NCBI GenBank assembly: GCA_013100805.1
Contig: CP040000.1
Span: 794,112 to 858,111 of the forward strand
Source of the DNA: Candidatus Saccharibacteria bacterium oral taxon 488
GTDB taxonomy: Bacteria; Patescibacteriota; Saccharimonadia; Saccharimonadales; Saccharimonadaceae
Direction of reading: 5' to 3'
DNA: 64,000 nucleotides
This document shows positions 28,401-34,216 of this stretch, one piece after another. The notes under the pieces were generated by a model. The model made no database searches. It was not told the DNA's origin and saw only the letters and a list, made by a program, of their open reading frames with translations. The first letter of the stretch is position 1; the number at the start of each line of letters is the position of its first letter. The translations under genes and the position numbers were made by a program.

Positions 28401-28662
28401 GCCTGTACTTCTGACGAGACTCAACAACTCCATTACCGCTACCGTCAACAGAATACACCTCTAAACTGCTGATGTCCCTAAAAGCAATCATAATAGCAAG
28501 GCGTACATTCTCAATATTACTATTCACAAGTACACCATTCAACTCAAGCAAGTTAAGTTTACGTATTACCGTTAAGGCGCTCTCCTTTGACGTAACACTA
28601 ACAATTGAACCGTCATAGTCTTCAAGGGTAAGTTTGCTATCTTGTATCTCAAGCACTTTCAC
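25429..28662 (-). CDS. 1077-residue P-loop kinase / Fic-like / Nudix / nucleoside-phosphorylase-like fusion
   Basis: A very large AT-rich protein with several recognisable parts. About 108-260 is a P-loop kinase-like domain (RGVGGSGKSTFAKKL, Walker A 116-124). About 370-520 is helical with HYFSDGCSR at 483-491, resembling a degenerate Fic motif (HXFX[D/E]GNXR). About 563-690 is a Nudix hydrolase; its box is complete: G598, E604, R612, E613, E616, E617, G619. About 730-1077 looks like a nucleoside-phosphorylase fold, with VCGLGASAIIHNGKVGTL at 912-929, DIESSKIADAV at 1000-1010 (cf. the ribose-binding Glu) and HYSSDFVG at 1027-1034 (cf. the catalytic Asp of the SD motif). All these activities handle nucleotides or nucleosides. 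Downstream of a kinase and HAD gene in one unit. The domain calls for Fic and phosphorylase are tentative; Nudix and P-loop are firm. Confidence 0.75.
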   Translation of the reverse strand: MKVLEIQDSKLTLEDYDGSIVSVTSKESALTVIRKLNLLELNGVLVNSNIENVRLAIMIAFRDISSLEVYSVDGSGNGVVESRQKYRQKIVDEVISKIVSANRKDGRRHTIHLIRGVGGSGKSTFAKKLQDRLRLYTIVETDIIKRRLFDDYWFIGRGIVPEPRQLHQEASHICRDVVDLLCKQGISFILVQRFEKIEDAKRVVHISERYGYKWHIYSIIPDFIDIARNNITRSRSLYNINTFSPESLQKSILKYSATASYFYRLAAHHFVRSICDVRQQLHGNFSETYYKKDGTDIYVNRNPSIHVPLLSSRESGQVEDYAIFRDADMHKYQNFFYRDAAYEDDIKYRARRCVMVVSRTTNGVLKTDNKESRLSRMLGVVHASRNQIKFLDEIVNYVYNKRYVRIETKDSLREFVIILAKRVSGLNDDNLFRSHDVAKYIRTDDVRDHFNDFLTQLFDKMQHEKNRIYVASYILWSIDFTGHYFSDGCSRISILLALWYLMRTGHEMPSLERRLGKERSIRSSYRGCHAISRDEIYDEAVNRQRFNRFYQYYKSLFIKASRPVILCAGGYIFNGKGEVLLLRSAKGKDAGKYVIPGGKMNRTENPEGCFVRETLEETGLSIKNVIRAGVRRYVGPSGRRYLMYDFMAQIDSGSVRINGESVSSEWVQPINIDTSQCTASTLNGLNKYLHLGDMSSLIVNHYKEKFNISNSSSHATGILEERYVNKKLKNYFQELEQKPHLIVLHGIIPIWSVINKVVPNATNAESAGGIVAKDRNSNALRPISVIDPETTTLHLFNFPGDDVLKHYATLFSRYVRSTNCDVEIVRYPDLDQNKFHLTGLTNEIVHGGDIVYLGYSTRLKAYLINEGYEPASISENFWYISSRFRLNTTIINVLECKYGHWGDIAADLTTHVCGLGASAIIHNGKVGTLVGQPEVYSRIYIPKEFAIFDNTSTPRYIPIKNILASFIPFQSSGHISCVTPLDETDSFIKICKDNRIETVDIESSKIADAVARYNKENGRNVGFGAIHYSSDFVGKPDDNFNSYNLTNEHDKDPQSWKDAVLADIFEVIMNEGTHNLR

Positions 28663-28679
28663 GCCTAGATTACTATCCC

Positions 28680-29219
28680 CTACTCCACTGCCAAATCCGT
28701 CACACTATCAACAGTCTGTATATCATCTGGCAACGGTACTGGTTGCTTACAATAATCGTTTTTTATGAAGAAGCTATTTACATTAGCATTAATGCCAGCC
28801 TCGTAGTCGTAATAGTAGCTATCACCGACCATATACACGTTTCTAGGATCAAGATTGAAGTTTTGTATGATGTCTCGTATCACATGCGTTTTTCCGTTCC
28901 TATCACTGCCATCTGAGCAAAAGAAACCATCAATTAGTTCATCAATATTAAGATTAACAATCTTAGCTTTCAGCTCTTCAAGTGCTTCTGGCCCCGGGAC
29001 GGGATGGGCTGAGACAATGAATATTTTGTATCCGCGAGCACGAAGATTTTCCAGAAAATCGCGTACACCATCGACCAATATTAAGTTGTTATAGCTATCT
29101 TTCTCAACTTGATTGCCTTTGTAGATATTATCGGGTCGAGAGTTTCTGTCCGCGCCAGCAGGTCGCCACAGCGTACCGTCGCCGTCGAAGATTATTGCTT
29201 TGGTGCTGGTTTTATTCAT
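28680..29219 (-). CDS. HAD-superfamily phosphatase
   Basis: I choose ATG at 29219 (MNKTSTKAIIFDGDGTLW) over an upstream start at 29246; it overlaps the kinase stop by eight bases. The protein is about 179 residues. HAD motif I is DGDGT, motif II is VSAHP, and the last motif is VGDSYYYDYEAG with its acidic pair. The insert NSRPDNIYKG after motif I recalls small class C0/C1 phosphatases acting on sugar phosphates or nucleotide 3'-phosphates. Between two P-loop proteins with Nudix and phosphorylase-like domains, a role in trimming a phosphorylated nucleotide is a reasonable inference. Confidence 0.8.
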   Translation of the reverse strand: MNKTSTKAIIFDGDGTLWRPAGADRNSRPDNIYKGNQVEKDSYNNLILVDGVRDFLENLRARGYKIFIVSAHPVPGPEALEELKAKIVNLNIDELIDGFFCSDGSDRNGKTHVIRDIIQNFNLDPRNVYMVGDSYYYDYEAGINANVNSFFIKNDYCKQPVPLPDDIQTVDSVTDLAVE

Positions 29220-29913
29220 ACTGCATATTATATACAATAATGTCATTTTCTGCGAACATCTCTCGGGTAATTTTTTCTATCAGCTCTCCTATATACAATG
29301 TGCGCCGAAAATCAATCTCTCGATTTGTCGTACGACTTCGTAGCTCGACGTTTTTTAGTAAATCATCGCTGCTAGCCTTGAGGAGGACAGCTTTATCAGC
29401 ATGAACTGGAGTAGTACCGATAAGAGTAGCGCCTTGAGATAACTGTTCACGAAAAAACTCTTCGGCATACAGTGAAAGTTGTCTTGTTGTCCTGGTTAGA
29501 TATGTCAAATAATTATCGGTTTGCCTAAAAGGAATAGTCCGCTTGCACGTTTTATGTCGATCATGATCAAAATAGTATTCATGATGCAGCAAATATTCTT
29601 TAAGGCTTACTGGCATCGTATCAAACATATCATCCATGTCAATAACATTGAGGTGCTGAGCAATGGTTGACTTACCAACACCGGGCGAACCAACTACCAC
29701 TATCGACCTCCGCGGATATCTATCAATTATTTTTGAAATCTCAAAAGCATCCTTTTGTCCGTAATTCTGATTCAATTCACTATCTCGTACTAACTTGTTG
29801 CCTTCGGTATAGTTTCCCGCAAGAGAAATAGTTGCCATACAATGAATACAACTATCGTGACGACTTCTTAAGTTATTATTCCAAGCATCAAACAGAATCT
29901 CATTCATAATCAA
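29212..29913 (-). CDS. P-loop nucleotide kinase-like protein
   Basis: A 233-residue protein with GSPGVGKST at 75-83 (Walker A) and IDMDDMFD at 91-98, the second acidic strand of small-molecule kinases. The ~60 residues before the P-loop contain a CIHC pair. Nothing tells the substrate. It is the first gene of the cassette (kinase, HAD, fusion protein), all on the minus strand and overlapping or nearly so. Codon use is AT-rich like the rest of the cassette. No strong promoter is visible, though TTGATT near 29940 could be a -35. Confidence 0.7.
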   Translation of the reverse strand: MIMNEILFDAWNNNLRSRHDSCIHCMATISLAGNYTEGNKLVRDSELNQNYGQKDAFEISKIIDRYPRRSIVVVGSPGVGKSTIAQHLNVIDMDDMFDTMPVSLKEYLLHHEYYFDHDRHKTCKRTIPFRQTDNYLTYLTRTTRQLSLYAEEFFREQLSQGATLIGTTPVHADKAVLLKASSDDLLKNVELRSRTTNREIDFRRTLYIGELIEKITREMFAENDIIVYNMQYE

Positions 29914-29985
29914 AGTTTATTCTGACATATTTACATATACCAATCAACTACTTCATCTTATAGTTGAGATTACTTATCATCCTGA

Positions 29986-30079
29986 GTAGCAAACTATTAT
30001 AATCATCGAAGACAACATCGCCATCACCCAATCATTGAAAGAGGGTTTGGAAGATGAGGCGTACGCAGTGGATGTGGCG
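29986..30079 (+). pseudogene. response-regulator receiver fragment (inverted flank copy B)
   Basis: Plus-strand bases 29999-30079 encode IIIEDNIAITQSLKEGL followed by EDEAYAVDVA, about three-quarters identical by eye to the 5' end of the response regulator at 25305-25400. A TAG stop and a one-base slip precede it, and homology ends abruptly after DVA. The fragment is not an exact duplicate, so it comes from a related rather than the same gene. It points away from the cassette, opposite to copy A. Confidence 0.7.
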
Positions 30080-30163
30080 GGTTTTAATAATATAGGATAT
30101 GTGTCTCACGTTTTACCTATCAAATCCTTTCTCATTTGCATAATACCACACGCAGCTGAAAAA

Positions 30164-31148
30164 TCACTGAAACGTAATTGTAACACCGCCGTTCGACGCG
30201 ACTTGACAACGACCACCGACTGGATAGGTGAACTTTGGGTCGGTGTGGCCAAAATCTAGATTGGCAATAACTGGAATGTCCGCAGCTATATTTTTGGAAA
30301 GGATGATGTCGCCAATGACATCATCAGTTGCTCTTGACTCAGCCTGGAAACGCCCAATCAGAATCGCTTTCACTTGACGGAAAAACGGTTGCTGCATTAG
30401 AGATTGAATGTTTCGTTCAACTGTTTCGGGAATAGAATCGTAACTATCATCCTCAATGCACAAAATAATATCGCCAGCAACTTTCGGAAAATAGTCGGTG
30501 CCGTTCAGTAGATCGAGGCTGCATAAATTACCACCAAGCACCGTACCGCTGGTTGTGCCCGGCTGAATAATGTCAGGGCCGCTATTTGGCTGACTACGGC
30601 GAGGCGATTTTTTCATCATAATCCCACGGCAAGTCATACCATTGCTTTGCTGAGCGAACAGTATATTCTGCCGGTTGATCAGCAAACAAACGCCGCTGAA
30701 AATATTCCAATGAATAACTATTTTCCGGCGGCAAACTAAAACAATAGAAATTTGGCATCGCATAAGTCACCAACCCAGTTTTAGCTAAAATAGCGTGATT
30801 AAGAACGGTGATATCAGAAAAGCCACCAAAGATCTTCGGATTGTCTTTAATAATCCGCCAGTTAATTTTGCCTAACAACTGATTTGAATTAAATCCGCCG
30901 ATAGCCGCCAAGACACACTTCACATTTTCATCCATAAACGCTTCGTGTAAATCTTCAACCTTTTCATCGTCCGTCGGGCAACCTCGCTGACTCCGAGAAA
31001 AAGTATTTTTGCTAAACGTAACCTTTAAACCCAGTGATTCTAACGCCGCTTTCGCCCGATCTAAAACTCTTTCGTCAATATCACTCGCTGAGCGCGCCGG
31101 CGTAACTATCCTCACTTCATCGCCTGGCTGTAATTCCTCTGGTATCAT
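30164..31148 (-). pseudogene. S66 peptidase (LD-carboxypeptidase/MccF-like), frameshifted
   Basis: The frame from ATG 31148 gives GDEVRIVTPARS, AIGGFNSNQLL (nucleophile Ser) and FGGFSDITVLNHAILAKTGL, then stops at 30594. The frame beginning near 30617 continues with SRRSQPNSGPD-type sequence, GGNLCSLDLLNGTDYFP, CIEDD (catalytic Glu) and LDFGHTDPKFTYPVGG (catalytic His), ending at 30164. Together they make one full S66 serine peptidase. The break is a one-base difference at an A6 run (minus strand, GATGAAAAAATCG near 30612-30617). S66 enzymes recycle murein tetrapeptides or, as MccF, cleave microcin C-type peptide-nucleotides. Slippage on the A run could restore some full-length product; sequencing error is also possible. 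An attenuator controls it (31177-31263). Confidence 0.8.
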
Positions 31149-31176
31149 ACATTTCCTTTCCTAAAATTAATCAATC

Positions 31177-31197
31177 AAAAAACCTCCCGCAGGAGGC
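31177..31197 (-). terminator. attenuator terminator of the S66 gene
   Basis: On the minus strand CCTCC-TGCG-GGAGG (31183-31196) is followed by six T's (31177-31182). It lies between the His-rich leader peptide and the S66 start, so it ends transcription before the structural gene. Confidence 0.88.
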
Positions 31198-31216
31198 ATA
31201 AAACAGCAATAAAATA

Positions 31217-31224
31217 CCCCCTGC
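31217..31224 (-). promoter_or_regulatory. antiterminator strand
   Basis: GCAGGGGG on the minus strand begins right after the leader stop codon. It can pair with CCTCCTGC (31189-31196), the 5' arm and loop of the terminator, through eight pairs including one G-U. A ribosome at the leader stop would cover it. Confidence 0.8.
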
Positions 31225-31263
31225 CTACACATGAAGATGATGATGGATTGAGAGTAAATTCAT
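31225..31263 (-). CDS. His-rich attenuator leader peptide MNLLSIHHHLHV
   Basis: A 12-codon ORF: ATG at 31263 and TAG at 31225-31227, with His codons CAT-CAT-CAT, Leu, CAT at positions 7-9 and 11. The pattern is that of amino-acid biosynthetic attenuator leaders such as hisL. A promoter lies just upstream and an antiterminator/terminator pair just downstream, so ribosome stalling at the His codons should leave GCAGGGGG free and turn the S66 gene on. Full translation should turn it off. Confidence 0.85.
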   Translation of the reverse strand: MNLLSIHHHLHV

Positions 31264-31277
31264 TATGGCTTCAGTAT

Positions 31278-31306
31278 ATTATAGCCATACTGAAAGATTA
31301 AAGCAA
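31278..31306 (-). promoter_or_regulatory. promoter of the leader and S66 gene
   Basis: TTGCTT (31301-31306) and TATAAT (31278-31283) on the minus strand, 17 bases apart. It overlaps the 3' end of the ASCH gene. The expected transcript starts about eight bases before the leader ATG. Confidence 0.82.
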
Positions 31307-31672
31307 TGAGCGAACCTCCACTGCTAGCACGCCATAATGTTTTTGGTCAGCAGCGGAATAATATTTGTTGTATTCGGCAGCGGCAGCTTCGGCACTAGTG
31401 GCGTGCGGAATAACACGGTGGTAACCCTCGACCTGCACCATTTCTAAAAAGGAATTGTAGTGGCGGATAGCGATAATCTCCACGCGTGCTTGATCTGGTT
31501 CGCCGTCGTGTAGTATTCCTTCGGCATCGCGAACATCGCGGCGCAGGTGAATCTTATCGCCGACTCGATACTCGGCAAACTTTCCGCGATTCAATCGACC
31601 TTCAACCGTCTTCCGCCCGGCGATAATATCGTCGAGTAATTTTGATTCTCGTCCTGAGTGCCAGATTTTCAT
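31298..31672 (-). CDS. ASCH domain protein
   Basis: A 124-residue protein with the ASCH signature: KLLDDIIAGRKTVEGRLNRGKFAEYRVGDKI near the N-terminus, and EIIAIRHYNSFLEMVQVEGYHRVIP in the middle. ASCH domains have a PUA-like fold and bind RNA or modified nucleosides; some are hydrolases of N4-acetylcytidine. The length is standard. GTAGGAATT precedes the ATG as a Shine-Dalgarno. Its 3' end holds the promoter for the S66 leader. Confidence 0.85.
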   Translation of the reverse strand: MKIWHSGRESKLLDDIIAGRKTVEGRLNRGKFAEYRVGDKIHLRRDVRDAEGILHDGEPDQARVEIIAIRHYNSFLEMVQVEGYHRVIPHATSAEAAAAEYNKYYSAADQKHYGVLAVEVRSLL

Positions 31673-31808
31673 AATTCCTACAGTGTTGTATCTTTTTTAT
31701 AGTTTCTCTTAATTTCTAGCCAGCAGCGGTGTCATAGTAAAATTATAGCACAGCCTATAAAAGTGTTTCTACTGGGCATGCCTACCAAACTACAATAAAA
31801 TCTTTAGA

Positions 31809-32087
31809 TTAGGCAAATTTTAAACGGCCATCGCCTGCGCTTCCGGCCAAATGCGCTGCACTAGCGCCGCGCGTGGTTAGTCGCACCCAAGCGTCGCCAT
31901 AGGCCTGGTCGATCGCCATCAAACCTTTATGCCGCAAGTCCGCCAGTACGTTCATCGCCGTTCGACGTGGCAACCCCATTTGTGCTGCCAACATGGCCGC
32001 ATCGTCACCGCCGTCTTCATAGACTTGCTGCAACACCAGTGCCTCGTTAGTAGTTAAGTTGATTTCGTTTGCTTGCACCTTGTTCAT
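31809..32087 (-). CDS. small winged-helix DNA-binding protein (MarR-like)
   Basis: About 92 residues from ATG at 32087 (MNKVQANEINLTTNEALVL); AAAGG lies six bases upstream, which I prefer to starts at 32093 or 32126. The sequence LTTNEALVLQQVYEDGGDDAAMLAAQMGLPRRTAMNVLADLRHKGLM is a helix-turn-helix followed by a wing (YGDAWVRLTTRG), as in short MarR/ArsR-type regulators. No ligand domain. It stands alone between the ASCH gene and tRNA-Asn. Target unknown. Confidence 0.7.
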   Translation of the reverse strand: MNKVQANEINLTTNEALVLQQVYEDGGDDAAMLAAQMGLPRRTAMNVLADLRHKGLMAIDQAYGDAWVRLTTRGASAAHLAGSAGDGRLKFA

Positions 32088-32194
32088 GAGCATCCTTTCT
32101 GTTAGTGATAGTTTTATGATAGACAAACAACCTGCAATTTTGCTGTAAGCCGCTCGACTCTTTGACGTCCCTTCGTGACCGCTTACCTAGCAAA

Positions 32195-32222
32195 GAAAAA
32201 ACACCTCCCTAGAAGTGTCTTT
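32195..32222 (-). terminator. intrinsic terminator after tRNA-Asn
   Basis: On the minus strand ACACTTCTAGGGAGGTGT (32201-32218) forms an imperfect hairpin followed by a T run (plus-strand A's at 32195-32200). It lies just past the encoded CCA of the tRNA. Confidence 0.75.
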
Positions 32223-32225
32223 TCT

Positions 32226-32300
32226 TGGCTCCGGGGGCGGGGTTCGAACCCGCGGCCTATTGGTTAACAGCCAACCGCTCTACCGCTGAGCTACCCCGGA
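32226..32300 (-). tRNA. tRNA-Asn (anticodon GTT)
   Basis: On the minus strand the acceptor arm TCCGGGG pairs with CCCCGGA, the D arm reads TAGCTCAGCGGTAGAGC, the anticodon stem GTTGG/CCAAT holds CTGTTAA with anticodon GTT, and the T loop is GGTTCGAACC. Discriminator G and an encoded CCA (32226-32228) complete it. Confidence 0.96.
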
Positions 32301-32311
32301 ATACGTGTCGT

Positions 32312-32340
32312 ATTATAGCGAGTTTTCAATCAGTTGTAAA
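32312..32340 (-). promoter_or_regulatory. tRNA-Asn promoter
   Basis: TTTACA (32335-32340) and TATAAT (32312-32317) on the minus strand with a 17-base spacer. The mature tRNA begins 12 bases after the -10. Confidence 0.8.
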
Positions 32341-32341
32341 G

Positions 32342-32674
32342 TTACCGGCGGACGATTGCCAAGGCTTTTTTCAAGATTTCTGCCTCCAGGCGCGATTTCT
32401 CGTCATCCGCTGCTTCCCGCTGCTTAATCTCCTTCACTAAATTCTGCCACCACGCCTCTTTTTCTGCCTGCCGCAGTACCAGCGACCGTATCTCGCCGTC
32501 GCGCTTATCTAACATCCCGGCCGCCACTAAGTTATCGACGTGCTTCGCCACCGTTGAGACTGACTTATACCCCAGCGCCCGCATAATTTCCCGCAGCGTC
32601 GGGCTATAGCCGTTGCCTTTGATAAACCCGTCGATGAAATCCAGTAGTATTTTTTGCTTTTTTGTTGGCTGCAT
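32342..32674 (-). CDS. LexA-like DNA-binding protein without peptidase domain
   Basis: A 110-residue protein whose first ~70 residues match the LexA winged helix: KKQKILLDFIDGFIKGNGYSPT, LREIMRALGYKSVSTVAKHV and the wing KRDGEIRSLVL. The rest is a charged helical tail (EKEAWWQNLVKEIKQREAADDEKS). The S24 protease half that makes LexA self-cleave on DNA damage is absent, so it cannot work as a normal SOS repressor. The start is set by a TATACT six bases before the ATG. It is divergent from the O-antigen ligase-like gene and shares a symmetric promoter region with it. Confidence 0.8.
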   Translation of the reverse strand: MQPTKKQKILLDFIDGFIKGNGYSPTLREIMRALGYKSVSTVAKHVDNLVAAGMLDKRDGEIRSLVLRQAEKEAWWQNLVKEIKQREAADDEKSRLEAEILKKALAIVRR

Positions 32675-32676
32675 GC

Positions 32677-32717
32677 CTTTAGTATAACCCGCCCGAGTTA
32701 TTTGCGCTATACTAAAG
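32677..32717. promoter_or_regulatory. symmetric divergent promoter with 10-bp inverted repeat
   Basis: CTTTAGTATA (32677-32686) and TATACTAAAG (32708-32717) are a perfect inverted repeat with a 21-base spacer. Each arm holds the TATACT of one gene; each hexamer ends six bases before an ATG (32674 minus, 32720 plus). It may be only two mirrored leaderless promoters, or an operator for the LexA-like protein. Confidence 0.65.
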
Positions 32718-32719
32718 AG

Positions 32720-34216
32720 ATGAAGCGAATATCATCGACGATACATGTGTGGCTACTGGCTGCTGTGCTGTTTGGCGGCGCGCTGTCACTACAGCCGAGC
32801 ATCAGCCTGGCGATGCTTGATTTTCCGTCGTTTCGCATCGGACTATATCAAGTGGCGGTGATCGGCGTCGTTGGTTGCGGTCTTGGCATAATGGTGCGCC
32901 AGCGACTGTGGCCCCAAGGGCGATGGTGGTGGCTCGGCATTAGCATGCTGGCTATCACCAGTATCGTTGGGCTGTTAGTGTCCTATGTCCGAGCACGTAC
33001 CGCATTATATACGGCATCGCTCTTGCTGCTACTGCTGACCGCGGCGTGTGCCGCCCTGATGTACCGGGCATTATCGACGAGTGATCGGCGGCACCTCATG
33101 ACAATTGGCTTGTGGAGCGGCATTGTATTCGGTGTGTTAGCGGTGCTGCAGCTCATCATCGCCCATATTGAACCAACGGTATTCGGTACGCTCTGCTCAG
33201 GTTGTCACGCCGGCGTGTTTGGCTTTGTCAGGATCAATCTATTTGCCGCTGAGCCGCAATTTTTAGCAAGCAGCTTATTACCAGCCCTGTTCGTCGGACT
33301 GTGCTGGCGAGAACGGCGACTGGCAGGCTGGAGCGTTTTTGGTAGCAGCGTGGCGATCAGTCTGACGTTCTCGCGCGGCGCGTTTATCGCGGTAATTGGC
33401 GCAGGCATCGTGTACGGCGTTGTCCGCTGCTGGCAGCGGTGCGGGAGAAATAGGGACAATACTACTGACGCGGCGCGGGCATCTCATCACGATGCGTGGC
33501 GTCAACTCGGCATCATCACGGCCGGATTTGTGGTTGGATGCACTCTACTGCTGGTATCAGCGGTGGTTCGCTATCACAACACACCGCACATTGCCTATAA
33601 TACTGCAGTGAGCATGCTTGACCAGTTGTCGCTCGGCCGCATCAAATTACCGCAGAAAAATACCATCCCGACGCCGGGCAGCACACCCTCACCGCAAGCA
33701 CCACCAACCAACGAGACCACGGCACCGAAATCATCACCGTCACCGCCCACCGCCCAGCCAAACCCGCTCGCACCATCAGCCAATTTCCAGCCATCGGGTT
33801 TCGTCGCCGCTTCGGCTAATGACCGACTCAACGCCGCTCGACTGGCGCTCCGAGCCTGGGCAGCAAGTCCACGCACCATACTCTTTGGGACTGGCCTTGG
33901 TAATCTCGGCAGCTTTATCCAACATCAGCTACATCAACCGGTATCGACCGATTACACGGTGTATATTTTCTACGTTTTGCTGCTGAGTAATATTGGCGTT
34001 GTCGGTATGATACCGCTACTAGCCCTGCTCGCCGTCGCGCTATGGCGCAGTGGCCGATGGCTACTAAAACCGTGGGGGCGATTTGCCTTACTGTTAACGA
34101 CGGCCATCACTATCCACTTTTGGTTTTTTGGCAGCTTGATCAACTCGGTGCACTGCCTTGCATGGATTGGTATTTTCTTGTATAATCACCCCAAAGGTCA
34201 TGAAGAAGAACTCTGA
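32720..34216 (+). CDS. O-antigen ligase/Wzy-like membrane protein
   Basis: About 498 residues from ATG at 32720, chosen over the longer reading because of the -10 six bases upstream. Some ten membrane helices, with the O-antigen ligase family pattern: a periplasmic loop region with EPQFLASSL and LTFSRGAFIAVIGAG, and a late FGTGLGNLGSFIQH segment. An unusual Pro/Ser/Thr-rich loop lies at about 315-365. WaaL/Wzy-type enzymes join or polymerise undecaprenyl-linked glycans outside the membrane. It heads a plus-strand operon; its stop overlaps the next gene's start by 17 bases. Confidence 0.8.
   Translation: MKRISSTIHVWLLAAVLFGGALSLQPSISLAMLDFPSFRIGLYQVAVIGVVGCGLGIMVRQRLWPQGRWWWLGISMLAITSIVGLLVSYVRARTALYTASLLLLLLTAACAALMYRALSTSDRRHLMTIGLWSGIVFGVLAVLQLIIAHIEPTVFGTLCSGCHAGVFGFVRINLFAAEPQFLASSLLPALFVGLCWRERRLAGWSVFGSSVAISLTFSRGAFIAVIGAGIVYGVVRCWQRCGRNRDNTTDAARASHHDAWRQLGIITAGFVVGCTLLLVSAVVRYHNTPHIAYNTAVSMLDQLSLGRIKLPQKNTIPTPGSTPSPQAPPTNETTAPKSSPSPPTAQPNPLAPSANFQPSGFVAASANDRLNAARLALRAWAASPRTILFGTGLGNLGSFIQHQLHQPVSTDYTVYIFYVLLLSNIGVVGMIPLLALLAVALWRSGRWLLKPWGRFALLLTTAITIHFWFFGSLINSVHCLAWIGIFLYNHPKGHEEEL

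Noticed and set aside
30035-30259. Plus-strand ORF of 74 codons starting MKEGLEDEAYAV
   Set aside because: Only its first ~15 codons match a receiver domain; the rest is antisense to the S66 gene end. It is a gene fragment, not a protein.
31229-31252. Plus-strand mini-ORF MKMMMD
   Set aside because: It is the reverse side of the His-rich leader; all signals (promoter, terminator, overlap with S66) are on the minus strand.
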